A stretch of 15,637 bases of DNA from Thioalkalivibrio sp. (GTDB lineage: Bacteria; Pseudomonadota; Gammaproteobacteria; Ectothiorhodospirales; Ectothiorhodospiraceae): NCBI GenBank assembly GCA_007120155.1, contig SKOF01000238.1:1-15637 (forward strand). The letters run 5' to 3'. Shown piece by piece: positions 1 through 6,585 of the stretch; position 1 is the first letter of the stretch; the number at the start of each line of letters is the position of its first letter. Both the position numbers and the translations under genes were made by a program. Below the pieces are notes generated by a model. That model saw only the letters and a program-made list of their open reading frames with translations, was not told where the DNA came from and made no database searches.

Positions 1-40
1 GAAGTCCCGACGACCCCAAAATGCACGAGGAGAGAGGTCC

Positions 41-1984
41 ATGTCTGAAGTCAAAGTCCACGAGGTCCCCGGGGATCTCGCCAAAACCGCCCACGTGAAC
101 GCCTCCCAGTACCAGGAGATGTACCAGCGCTCGGTGCAGGACCCGGAGGGGTTCTGGGCCGAGCAGGCGGAGAAGTACGTCACGTGGTTCAAAAAGTGGG
201 ACAAGGTGATGGACTGGTCCTTCAGCGGCGATGTCCATATCCGCTGGTTCGAAGGGGGCAGGCTCAATGTCTCCTACAACTGCCTGGACCGGCATCTGGA
301 CACACGCGGCGATCAGCCCGCCATCATCTGGGAAGGGGACGACCCCGGCGAAGACCGCACGATCACCTACCGGGAACTGCACGACGAGGTCTGCCGCTTC
401 AGCAACGTGCTCAAGTCCCGGGGCGTGAAGAAGGGCGACCGGGTCTCCATCTACATGCCGATGATCCCGGAGGCCGCCGTGGCCATGCTCGCCTGCGCCC
501 GCGTGGGCGCCGTCCACTCGGTGGTGTTCGGCGGATTCTCGCCCGACGCGTTGCGCGACCGCATCCAGGATTCGGACTGCCAGGTGGTGATCACCTCCGA
601 CCAGAGCCTGCGCGGCGGCAAGAAGGTGCCGCTCAAGAAGAACGCCGACAAGGCCATCGCCCAGTGTCCAAACGTGCATACCTGCATCGTGGTCAAGCGC
701 GGCGGTGAAAACGTGGAATGGAAGGACGACCGGGATGTCTGGTATCACGAGGCCATGAAGGAGGCCTCCGCCGACTGCCCCCCCGAGGAGATGGACGCCG
801 AGGATCCTCTGTTCATCCTCTACACCTCCGGCTCCACCGGCAAGCCCAAGGGGGTGCTCCACACCACCGGCGGCTACCTGCTGCAGGCGGCCATGACCCA
901 CAAGCTGGTGTTCGACTACCAGGACGGCGAGATGTACTGGTGCACCGCCGACGTGGGCTGGGTCACCGGACACACCTACATCGTCTATGGCCCGCTGGCC
1001 AACGGCGCCAGGTCACTCATGTTCGAGGGCATCCCCACCTACCCGGACACCGGCCGCTTCTGGCAGGTGTGCGACAAGCACAAGGTGGCCACCTTCTATA
1101 CCGCCCCGACCGCCATCCGCATGCTCATGGGTGCCGGCGACGATTTCGTCAGAAAGCATTCGCGCTCGTCCCTGCGGCTGCTGGGCACCGTTGGCGAACC
1201 CATCAACCCGGAGGCCTGGGAGTGGTACTACAACGTGGTGGGTGACGGGCGCTGTCCCATCGTAGATACCTGGTGGCAGACCGAGACCGGCGCCCACATG
1301 ATCACGCCGCTGCCGGGCGCCACGCGGCTGAAGGCCGGTTCGGCCACCTTCCCCTTCTTCGGCGTGCAGCCCGTGCTGCTGGATGACCAGGGCAAGGAGA
1401 TCAAGGGCAACCCGGCCGCCGGCAATCTCTGCATCAAGGCGCCGTGGCCCAGCATGATGCGCACGGTCTACGGCGACCACGACCGCTTCATCGAGACCTA
1501 TTTCAAGCTCTACCCCGGCTACTACTTCAGCGGCGACGGCGCGCGCCGTGACGAGGAGGGCTACTACTGGATCACGGGGCGCGTGGACGACGTGCTCAAT
1601 GTCTCCGGGCATCGCCTGGGCACCGCCGAGATCGAATCCGCCCTGGTGTTGCATCCCAAGGTGGCCGAGGCTGCGGTGGTGGGCTATCCCCACGAGATCA
1701 CCGGTCAGGGCATCTACGCCTACGTGACGCTCATGGCCGGCGAGGAAGGCAGCGACGACCTCAAGAAGGAGCTGGTCAACCTGGTGCGCGAGGAGATCGG
1801 GCCCATCGCCAAGGTCAACCTGCTCCAGTTTGCCCCCGGTCTGCCCAAGACCCGCTCCGGCAAGATCATGCGACGCATCCTGCGCAAGATCGCGGCCGAC
1901 GAACTGGACAACCTGGGCGACACCTCCACGCTGGCCGACCCGAGCGTGGTGGACAACCTCATCGAGAACCGTCTGAACAGGTAG
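41..1984 (+). CDS. acs: Acetyl-CoA synthetase (acetate--CoA ligase, AMP-forming)
   Basis: This enzyme activates acetate with ATP and CoA to acetyl-CoA through an acetyl-adenylate, in the cytoplasm. The 647-residue protein has the usual length of bacterial Acs. An N-terminal cap (about 20-80) precedes the ANL adenylation domain, which carries the P-loop-like motif YTSGSTGKPKG at 261-271, the WWQTETG motif, and the hinge region near YYWITGRVDDVLNVSGHRLG. The small C-terminal domain ends with PKTRSGKIMRR, whose Lys608 is the conserved catalytic lysine and the usual site of regulatory acetylation. The start is supported by a strong purine-rich ribosome site (AGGAG at 28-32, eight bases before the ATG). 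The gene stands alone on its strand; no acetyltransferase or deacetylase gene is adjacent. The promoter lies outside the window. Identification is secure. Confidence 0.97.
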   Translation: MSEVKVHEVPGDLAKTAHVNASQYQEMYQRSVQDPEGFWAEQAEKYVTWFKKWDKVMDWSFSGDVHIRWFEGGRLNVSYNCLDRHLDTRGDQPAIIWEGDDPGEDRTITYRELHDEVCRFSNVLKSRGVKKGDRVSIYMPMIPEAAVAMLACARVGAVHSVVFGGFSPDALRDRIQDSDCQVVITSDQSLRGGKKVPLKKNADKAIAQCPNVHTCIVVKRGGENVEWKDDRDVWYHEAMKEASADCPPEEMDAEDPLFILYTSGSTGKPKGVLHTTGGYLLQAAMTHKLVFDYQDGEMYWCTADVGWVTGHTYIVYGPLANGARSLMFEGIPTYPDTGRFWQVCDKHKVATFYTAPTAIRMLMGAGDDFVRKHSRSSLRLLGTVGEPINPEAWEWYYNVVGDGRCPIVDTWWQTETGAHMITPLPGATRLKAGSATFPFFGVQPVLLDDQGKEIKGNPAAGNLCIKAPWPSMMRTVYGDHDRFIETYFKLYPGYYFSGDGARRDEEGYYWITGRVDDVLNVSGHRLGTAEIESALVLHPKVAEAAVVGYPHEITGQGIYAYVTLMAGEEGSDDLKKELVNLVREEIGPIAKVNLLQFAPGLPKTRSGKIMRRILRKIAADELDNLGDTSTLADPSVVDNLIENRLNR

Positions 1985-1995
1985 GCAGGCGCAGT

Positions 1996-2098
1996 GGCAA
2001 GAGGCAAGTCGCAAGGGACAAGGTCTTTCTCTCGCCCCCATGAGGGTGAGGAAATGCCCGAACCCTCTTGCCTCTTGTCTCTTGCCTCTTGTATCTGC
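1996..2098. repeat. Heptamer-unit inverted repeat A (acs 3' spacer)
   Basis: Left arm 1996-2023 reads as four 7-base units (GGCAAGA, GGCAAGT, CGCAAGG, GACAAGG). Right arm 2064-2091 reads as four 7-base units of the complement (CCTCTTG, CCTCTTG, TCTCTTG, CCTCTTG). The arms can pair over about 28 bases. The loop holds a further 7-bp hairpin (CTCGCCC with GGGTGAG, one G-T pair). It starts 12 bases after the acs stop, so it could serve as a 3' end structure, but no T-run follows. Units are imperfect, with the 7-base period kept. Confidence 0.8.
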
Positions 2099-2109
2099 GC
2101 CTTCATACA

Positions 2110-2138
2110 TTGACCATGAGGCCCGCCACGCCTACCAT
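2110..2138 (+). promoter_or_regulatory. Candidate sigma-70 promoter for the Anbu peptidase gene
   Basis: TTGACC (2110-2115, five of six matches to the -35 consensus) is followed by a 17-base spacer and TACCAT (2133-2138, four of six matches to the -10). Transcription would start near 2145 and give a leader of about 32 bases before the ATG at 2177. Only the sequence match and spacing support it. It would let the peptidase be expressed separately from acs, with repeat A lying between the two. Confidence 0.45.
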
Positions 2139-2176
2139 CTTCGGCTCCACTTTCCCGGAACCACCTCACCGCACCC

Positions 2177-2980
2177 ATGACCTACTGCGTCGCCATCGCT
2201 CTGGACGAGGGGCTGGTCTTTGCGTCCGACTCGCGCACCAATGCCGGCGCCGATCAGATCAGCACCTACAGCAAGATGCACACCTTCGAGATGGAGGGTG
2301 ACCGGGTATTCGTGATGCTGGCGGCCGGCAATCTGGCCACCACCCAGGCGGTACTCAACCAGCTCAAGCGCGACATGGACGACGGCGCGGAGGAAAGCCT
2401 CAATACCGTGCAGCACCTGTCCGAGGCGGCCGCCTACCTGGGCCGGCTGAACCGGGAAGAGCAGGAAAAGCACACGGGCGCCCTGTCCCGTGCCGAGTTC
2501 AATCCGGACGCCACGTTCATCCTGGGCGGACAGATCGAGACGGGCCCGCTGGAGATCTTTCTGGTCTATCCCCAGGGCAACTACATCACCACCTCACCCC
2601 ACACGCCGTTCCTTCAGATCGGCGAGAGCAAGTACGGCAAACCCGTGCTGGACCGCATCATCACGCCGTCCACCCCCCTGGGGGATGCCGCACGCTGCGC
2701 CCTCGTGTCCATCGACTCCACCATGCAGTCCAATGTCACCGTGGGCCCGCCCATCGAGGTGCTGGTCTACGAAAAGGACAGCCTCGCCTTCGAGCACTAT
2801 CTGTGCCTGGAGAACGATGACGCGTACCTGCACACGCTCAAGCGCGCCTGGGACGAGAACATCAAGAAGGCCTTCCAGGACCTGCCCCGTTTCGACTGGG
2901 AATCCGTCAACACCCGCAAACGCCGCGGCACCCAGGTAAGCGGGCGCAAGAAGGCGGCCAGGAAGAAAAGGGAGAAGTGA
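2177..2980 (+). CDS. Anbu-type proteasome-like N-terminal threonine peptidase (COG3484)
   Basis: A predicted cytoplasmic peptidase of the Ntn-hydrolase fold related to proteasome beta subunits and HslV (Anbu, also called bacterial proteasome homologue). The start is fixed by function: Met1 is followed by Thr2, which becomes the N-terminal nucleophile after methionine removal. Asp18 in the FASDSR motif and Lys33 fit the other proteasomal catalytic positions (Asp17 and Lys32/33 after processing). The internal motif VMLAAGNLATTQ is typical of the family. No Shine-Dalgarno sequence is visible before the ATG. The last 20 or so residues are very basic (TRKRRG then GRKKAARKKREK), beyond the folded core, and the stop codon lies inside heptamer repeat B. 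It converges on the transglutaminase gene 18 bases away; Anbu genes are known to neighbour ATP-grasp/alpha-E/transglutaminase genes. The substrate is unknown. Confidence 0.9.
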   Translation: MTYCVAIALDEGLVFASDSRTNAGADQISTYSKMHTFEMEGDRVFVMLAAGNLATTQAVLNQLKRDMDDGAEESLNTVQHLSEAAAYLGRLNREEQEKHTGALSRAEFNPDATFILGGQIETGPLEIFLVYPQGNYITTSPHTPFLQIGESKYGKPVLDRIITPSTPLGDAARCALVSIDSTMQSNVTVGPPIEVLVYEKDSLAFEHYLCLENDDAYLHTLKRAWDENIKKAFQDLPRFDWESVNTRKRRGTQVSGRKKAARKKREK

Positions 2981-3031
2981 GAATCGGGAAGTGAGAAGTT
3001 ATTCTCCCACTTCCCGATTCTCACTTCCCAC
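2970..3031. repeat. Heptamer-unit inverted repeat B between convergent genes
   Basis: A perfect 19-bp stem pairs 2975-2993 with 3008-3026. An inner GAGAA/TTCTC helix with one bulged base leaves the short loop GTTA. Read in sevens the region is GAGAAGT, GAGAATC, GGGAAGT, GAGAAGT, TATTCTC, CCACTTC, CCGATTC, TCACTTC, CCACCTC. It contains the TGA of the Anbu gene (2978-2980) and the TAA of the transglutaminase gene (2999-3001, minus). Its position makes a bidirectional transcript-end structure plausible, though neither side has a long T-run. Confidence 0.85.
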
Positions 3032-3907
3032 CTCGGCGACTACGTCAACCGCCACCGTCAGGGCGTGGCTCTCGCCGCCGCCGAACAGCACGCCCTTGAG
3101 TGGTGACACGTCCGTGTAGTCGCGCCCCCAGGCCAGGGTGATGTGGCGCTCCATGGGGACCACGTTGTTGGTGGGATCGAATTCCAGCCAGCCCTGGCCC
3201 GGGTCGAACACCGCGAACCAGGCGTGCGAGGCATCCGCGCCCTGCAGCCTTTCCTGTCCCGGCGGCGGGCGCGTCTCCAGGTAGCCGCTCACATAGCGGG
3301 TGGCCAGGCCCATGGCACGGAGGCAGCCGATGGCGAGGTGGGCAAAGTCCTGACAGACCCCCTTGCGATGCTCGAGCACCGTGGCGAGCGGGGTGCTGAC
3401 CGTGGTGAAGCCCGGATCGTAGTCGAAGTCCCCGTGGATACGGGCCATGAGATCGGACACCGCCTCCCGCAGGGGACGCCCCGGCGCGAAAGAGGGCCGG
3501 GCATAGTCGATCAGTTCCGGCAGCGCCGGGATGCGGGGGGACCAGAGCCGGTAGAGCCGGGCGTCCAGCACCGCCCCGGAGACCTCGGAATCCAGGCAAT
3601 CACGGGCCTCGTCCCACGGGGTGTCGCGCAACAGATCCAGTTCATCCGGGGCCGTCAGGATCTCCACCCGGCTGTCGGCCACCACCCGGAACACCGTGTG
3701 CGGCTGCTCGATGGTGAGAAAATTGACCCGGTTGCCGAAGAAATCCTCACGGTCGCTCCAGTAGGCGGGCACCGGATCACAGGTGACCGATGCCAGCACA
3801 CACTGCTGCCGGGGCGTCGCCCGGGGGGTCAGGCGGGCCACGTTGTGGCACAGCCCCACCCGCTCCGGATAGCGGTACTCGGTGACATGGCGGATGTGAT
3901 ATCTCAT
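2999..3907 (-). CDS. Transglutaminase-like cysteine protein (COG1305)
   Basis: A 302-residue protein with a beta-rich bacterial transglutaminase N-terminal domain (about 1-85, opening MRYHIRHVTEYRY) and a transglutaminase/papain-like core (about 150-250). The expected triad is present: Cys185 in KGVCQDFAHL, His228 in SHAW and Asp244 in FDPTNN. There is no signal peptide, so it is cytoplasmic. Members of this family act as peptidases, amidases or acyl transferases; the reaction here is not known. Its ATG overlaps the TGA of the upstream fused ATP-grasp/alpha-E gene by four bases (3904-3907), so translation is probably coupled and the two products likely work together. The last ten or so residues (VGSENREVGE) are encoded by heptamer repeat B, suggesting that the repeat set the present C-terminus. 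It converges on the Anbu gene. Confidence 0.92.
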   Translation of the reverse strand: MRYHIRHVTEYRYPERVGLCHNVARLTPRATPRQQCVLASVTCDPVPAYWSDREDFFGNRVNFLTIEQPHTVFRVVADSRVEILTAPDELDLLRDTPWDEARDCLDSEVSGAVLDARLYRLWSPRIPALPELIDYARPSFAPGRPLREAVSDLMARIHGDFDYDPGFTTVSTPLATVLEHRKGVCQDFAHLAIGCLRAMGLATRYVSGYLETRPPPGQERLQGADASHAWFAVFDPGQGWLEFDPTNNVVPMERHITLAWGRDYTDVSPLKGVLFGGGESHALTVAVDVVAEVGSENREVGE

Positions 3908-6465
3908 GCACCACTCCCGGGATCCAGCGGATGCTGACTGTGGGCAAAGGCGAAGTACCGGGCCACAAGGGCCTCGGCCGCCTGGTGCAACAGGTGACTC
4001 TGGCGTGCCAGCAGCTGGTCCAGTTCGCCGCGCATGCCGCTGTCGGCCGTCACCCTGGACAGGACCCCGGTGTCCGCCAGACGCAGAGACATCAGGGCCT
4101 CCGTCAGGGGTCGGGTCACGGGCGAAAGCCGCCCGTCGCCGGCCGTATCCGGCAGGGCCCGGGCATGTTCCTCCAGCCGCTCAAGCTGGAACACGAGCGC
4201 CCGCGGATTGGTGACCTCCAGCAGCATCAGGTCCAGCACGCGGCGCATCTCCGGCGCCGACCGGTGCCCGGTCCGGTAGGCGGCCAGGCTCTCGCCCCAA
4301 GACAGCACCGCCTCCATGAGCAGCCCCTCCGTGGTGCATTCGTGCCCCGCCACGAGGGTGGCCCGCAACAGGTTCACGGACAGCTGGGCGCGCTCCAGGC
4401 GCCGGCCCGTATCCAGGAACAGCCAACCGGTCTGGCGCAGGGTGCTCTCCTGGGCCAGACCGGCCAGGGCCAGCAGCCGCGTGATCACCTCGTCCAGGGG
4501 ATCGCGCAGCTCCTCCGGATCGGTGCCCGGTGCGCACACCAGGCTTCGGCTCTGGTCCCGCAGGGCCGCAAGCACGCGCCAGGAATCCCCCGAGACCCGG
4601 TCCCGCAGCGCATAGGCGGACTGGAACAGGGCGTTGAGCGTATAACGCAGGGTACCGGGACGCTCCGGGTCGGTGATCAGCGCACGGAGCTCCGCCTCCG
4701 GCGCTTCAAGGCGCGCCTGCGCGCCCTGGCCGACGAAGCCCGGGTAACAGGTGGTCAAGTGGGTCAGGCTGCGCAGCAGCGCCTCCAGCGCCGCCTGCTC
4801 GTGGGGTGCCGACAATTCACGGGCCAGCCGGCGGCGCTTGAAGACGCCCCGCAGGAGCCGCACGGTGCCTTCGGCGCGCTCGGCATAGCGGCCCATCCAG
4901 AAGAGGTTCTCGGCCACACGGCTCGGCAGGGACGCCTGCATGCCCGCCACCGGACCCTCGGGAATCGCGGCCAGCGGGCCGCTGGCCGGTTCGGGCTCAG
5001 ACGACAGCACCCAGGTGTCCTTGCTCAGACCCCCCTCCTGGTTGGAGACCACCATATCCCCTGCCCGGCCCGCCACGCGGGTCAGTCCGCCGGGCATGAC
5101 CACGTAGTCGTCCTCCCGTGCGCAGAGAAAAGCGCGCACGGCGGCATGGCGCGCCTCGAACACGCCGTTTCCGGCCAGCACCGGGGCGGTGGACAACACG
5201 ATCTGCTCCTGGCCGACGTAGCGCTCGGGACGGGCACGCACGCGCGCCCTGAGCGCCTCCAGTTCGGCCGCGGACAGCAGCGCACCGAACACGGGACGCT
5301 CGCCCTCCCCCCGGCCATCCACGGTGCGCACCACCAGCCGGTCCAGATGGGCCAACACGTGCTCCCGTCCCTGCCTTTCGCCGCACCACCAGGTGGTCAC
5401 CGAGGGGAGCTGCGGCTCCTGGCCCAGGAAATAGCGGCCGATGGCGGGCAGAAAGACGGACAGCACCGGCGATTCCAGCAGGCCGCTGCCCAGGGGATTG
5501 GCCACCGCCGCCCGGCCCCGGCGCACGGCCTCCACCAGACCCGCCACACCCAGGCGGGAATCCTGCTGAAGTTCCAGCGGATCGCAGAACAGGTCATCCA
5601 CCCGGCGCAGGATCACGTCCACGGGCTCCGGCCCGCTCAGGGAGCGCAGCCAGACCCGGCCGCCGGAGAAGATCAGGTCCTCCCCCTGGACCAGGGTGTA
5701 GCCCAGGTAACCGGCCAGGTAGACATGCTCGAACCAGGTCTCGTTGAGGGGGCCCGGGGAGAGCAGCACCACCCGGGGTTCCGTGTCCTGCCGGGGCGAC
5801 AGCGCCGCCAGGCGCGTGCGCAGGGCCTGGAAGAAGCCCGTCAGGCGGTGCACGCCGGCCTGGCGGTACAGGCTCGGGAAGACCCGCGAAAGCACCACCC
5901 GGTTCTCCAGGGCATAGCCCGCACCGGAGGGCGCCTGGGTGCGGTCACCCAGCACCCACATCTGCCCGTCCGGTCCCCGGGCCAGGTCCGAGGCATACAG
6001 GGTCAGGGCATGGTCCGGCAACGGGAGGCCGTCACAGGCATGGAGAAAACTGCGCTGGCCGAACACCAGTTCCGGAGGGAGGATGCCCTGCCGGAGCAGG
6101 TTCCGGGGCCCGTAAAGATCCTTGAGCACCAGGTTCAGAAGTTCCGCCCGCTGGACGAGCCCGGTCTCGATGCCCGCCCACTCGCTGCTGTCCATGAGCA
6201 GCGGCACCGGATCCAGGGGCCAGGGCCGCTCCGTGCCCTGCGGATCCGAATAGACGTTGTAGGTGACCCCGTTCTCGCGCAGCAACCGCCGCGCCTCGGC
6301 CGCCCGCGCCAGCAGCCCGTCCCGCCCCACGGCGTCCATGGACTCCATCACGCCGGCCCAGTGCGGCCTGGGCGACCCCGACGACTGGCACAACTCGTCA
6401 TACACACCTTCCGGGGGCGCGTAGCGGTCATGCAGCAAACGGGAATCTTCCGGGGTGGCGGACAC
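3904..6465 (-). CDS. Fused circularly permuted ATP-grasp (degenerate) and alpha-E protein
   Basis: An 853-residue fusion. Residues 1-487 match the circularly permuted ATP-grasp family (COG2308). A Pro/Ala-rich linker (about 488-510) leads to an alpha-E domain (511-840, COG2307) with SRVAENLFWMGRYAERAE and the second motif GRRLERAQ. It is collinear with the split pair at 12536-10145, so it looks like a fused paralogue. The ATP-grasp half keeps structural motifs (RRVDDLF, GGLTRVA, SKDTWV) but differs at likely catalytic positions. Where the split protein has LEDN (Glu166, Asn168), this one has LGDR (173-175). Where the split protein has VVKPANESGGYG, this one has VVRTVDGRGEGE, losing the lysine (Arg380) and the glycine loop. 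ATP-dependent ligation by this copy is therefore doubtful. The start is a GTG at 6465 without a clear ribosome site, 18 bases downstream of hairpin repeat C. Translation is coupled to the following transglutaminase gene. Confidence 0.9.
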   Translation of the reverse strand: MSATPEDSRLLHDRYAPPEGVYDELCQSSGSPRPHWAGVMESMDAVGRDGLLARAAEARRLLRENGVTYNVYSDPQGTERPWPLDPVPLLMDSSEWAGIETGLVQRAELLNLVLKDLYGPRNLLRQGILPPELVFGQRSFLHACDGLPLPDHALTLYASDLARGPDGQMWVLGDRTQAPSGAGYALENRVVLSRVFPSLYRQAGVHRLTGFFQALRTRLAALSPRQDTEPRVVLLSPGPLNETWFEHVYLAGYLGYTLVQGEDLIFSGGRVWLRSLSGPEPVDVILRRVDDLFCDPLELQQDSRLGVAGLVEAVRRGRAAVANPLGSGLLESPVLSVFLPAIGRYFLGQEPQLPSVTTWWCGERQGREHVLAHLDRLVVRTVDGRGEGERPVFGALLSAAELEALRARVRARPERYVGQEQIVLSTAPVLAGNGVFEARHAAVRAFLCAREDDYVVMPGGLTRVAGRAGDMVVSNQEGGLSKDTWVLSSEPEPASGPLAAIPEGPVAGMQASLPSRVAENLFWMGRYAERAEGTVRLLRGVFKRRRLARELSAPHEQAALEALLRSLTHLTTCYPGFVGQGAQARLEAPEAELRALITDPERPGTLRYTLNALFQSAYALRDRVSGDSWRVLAALRDQSRSLVCAPGTDPEELRDPLDEVITRLLALAGLAQESTLRQTGWLFLDTGRRLERAQLSVNLLRATLVAGHECTTEGLLMEAVLSWGESLAAYRTGHRSAPEMRRVLDLMLLEVTNPRALVFQLERLEEHARALPDTAGDGRLSPVTRPLTEALMSLRLADTGVLSRVTADSGMRGELDQLLARQSHLLHQAAEALVARYFAFAHSQHPLDPGSGA

Positions 6466-6483
6466 GGGAGGGTCGAGGTTCCA

Positions 6484-6582
6484 GATTCAAAATTCAAGAT
6501 TCAAAATTCAAGATTCAAAGGATAAACCACATCGCGGAACTTGGCCCGCATCCCTTGAATCTTGAATCTTGAATCTTGAATC
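6484..6582. repeat. Heptamer-unit inverted repeat C (between DUF2126 and fused genes)
   Basis: Left arm 6484-6518 is five 7-base units alternating GATTCAA and AATTCAA. Right arm 6555-6582 is four perfect units of TTGAATC. The arms pair, and pairing continues inward (AGGAT near 6519 with ATCCC near 6550), giving a stem of about 33 bp around a short GC-rich loop. The region is AT-rich in a GC-rich setting. It lies inside the minus-strand operon, just 3' of the DUF2126 stop and just 5' of the GTG start of the fused gene. Confidence 0.87.
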
Positions 6583-6585
6583 GGC

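Noticed and set aside
1013..2110. 365-codon minus-strand frame opposite acs.
   Set aside because: Antisense shadow of acs; its first residues come from heptamer repeat A.
3931..6525. Very long open frame (864 codons) on the + strand opposite the fused ATP-grasp gene.
   Set aside because: It is a shadow: the minus strand encodes clear family domains, and the + product is rich in Gln, Gly, Arg and His with no recognisable fold, as expected from the antisense of GC-rich genes.
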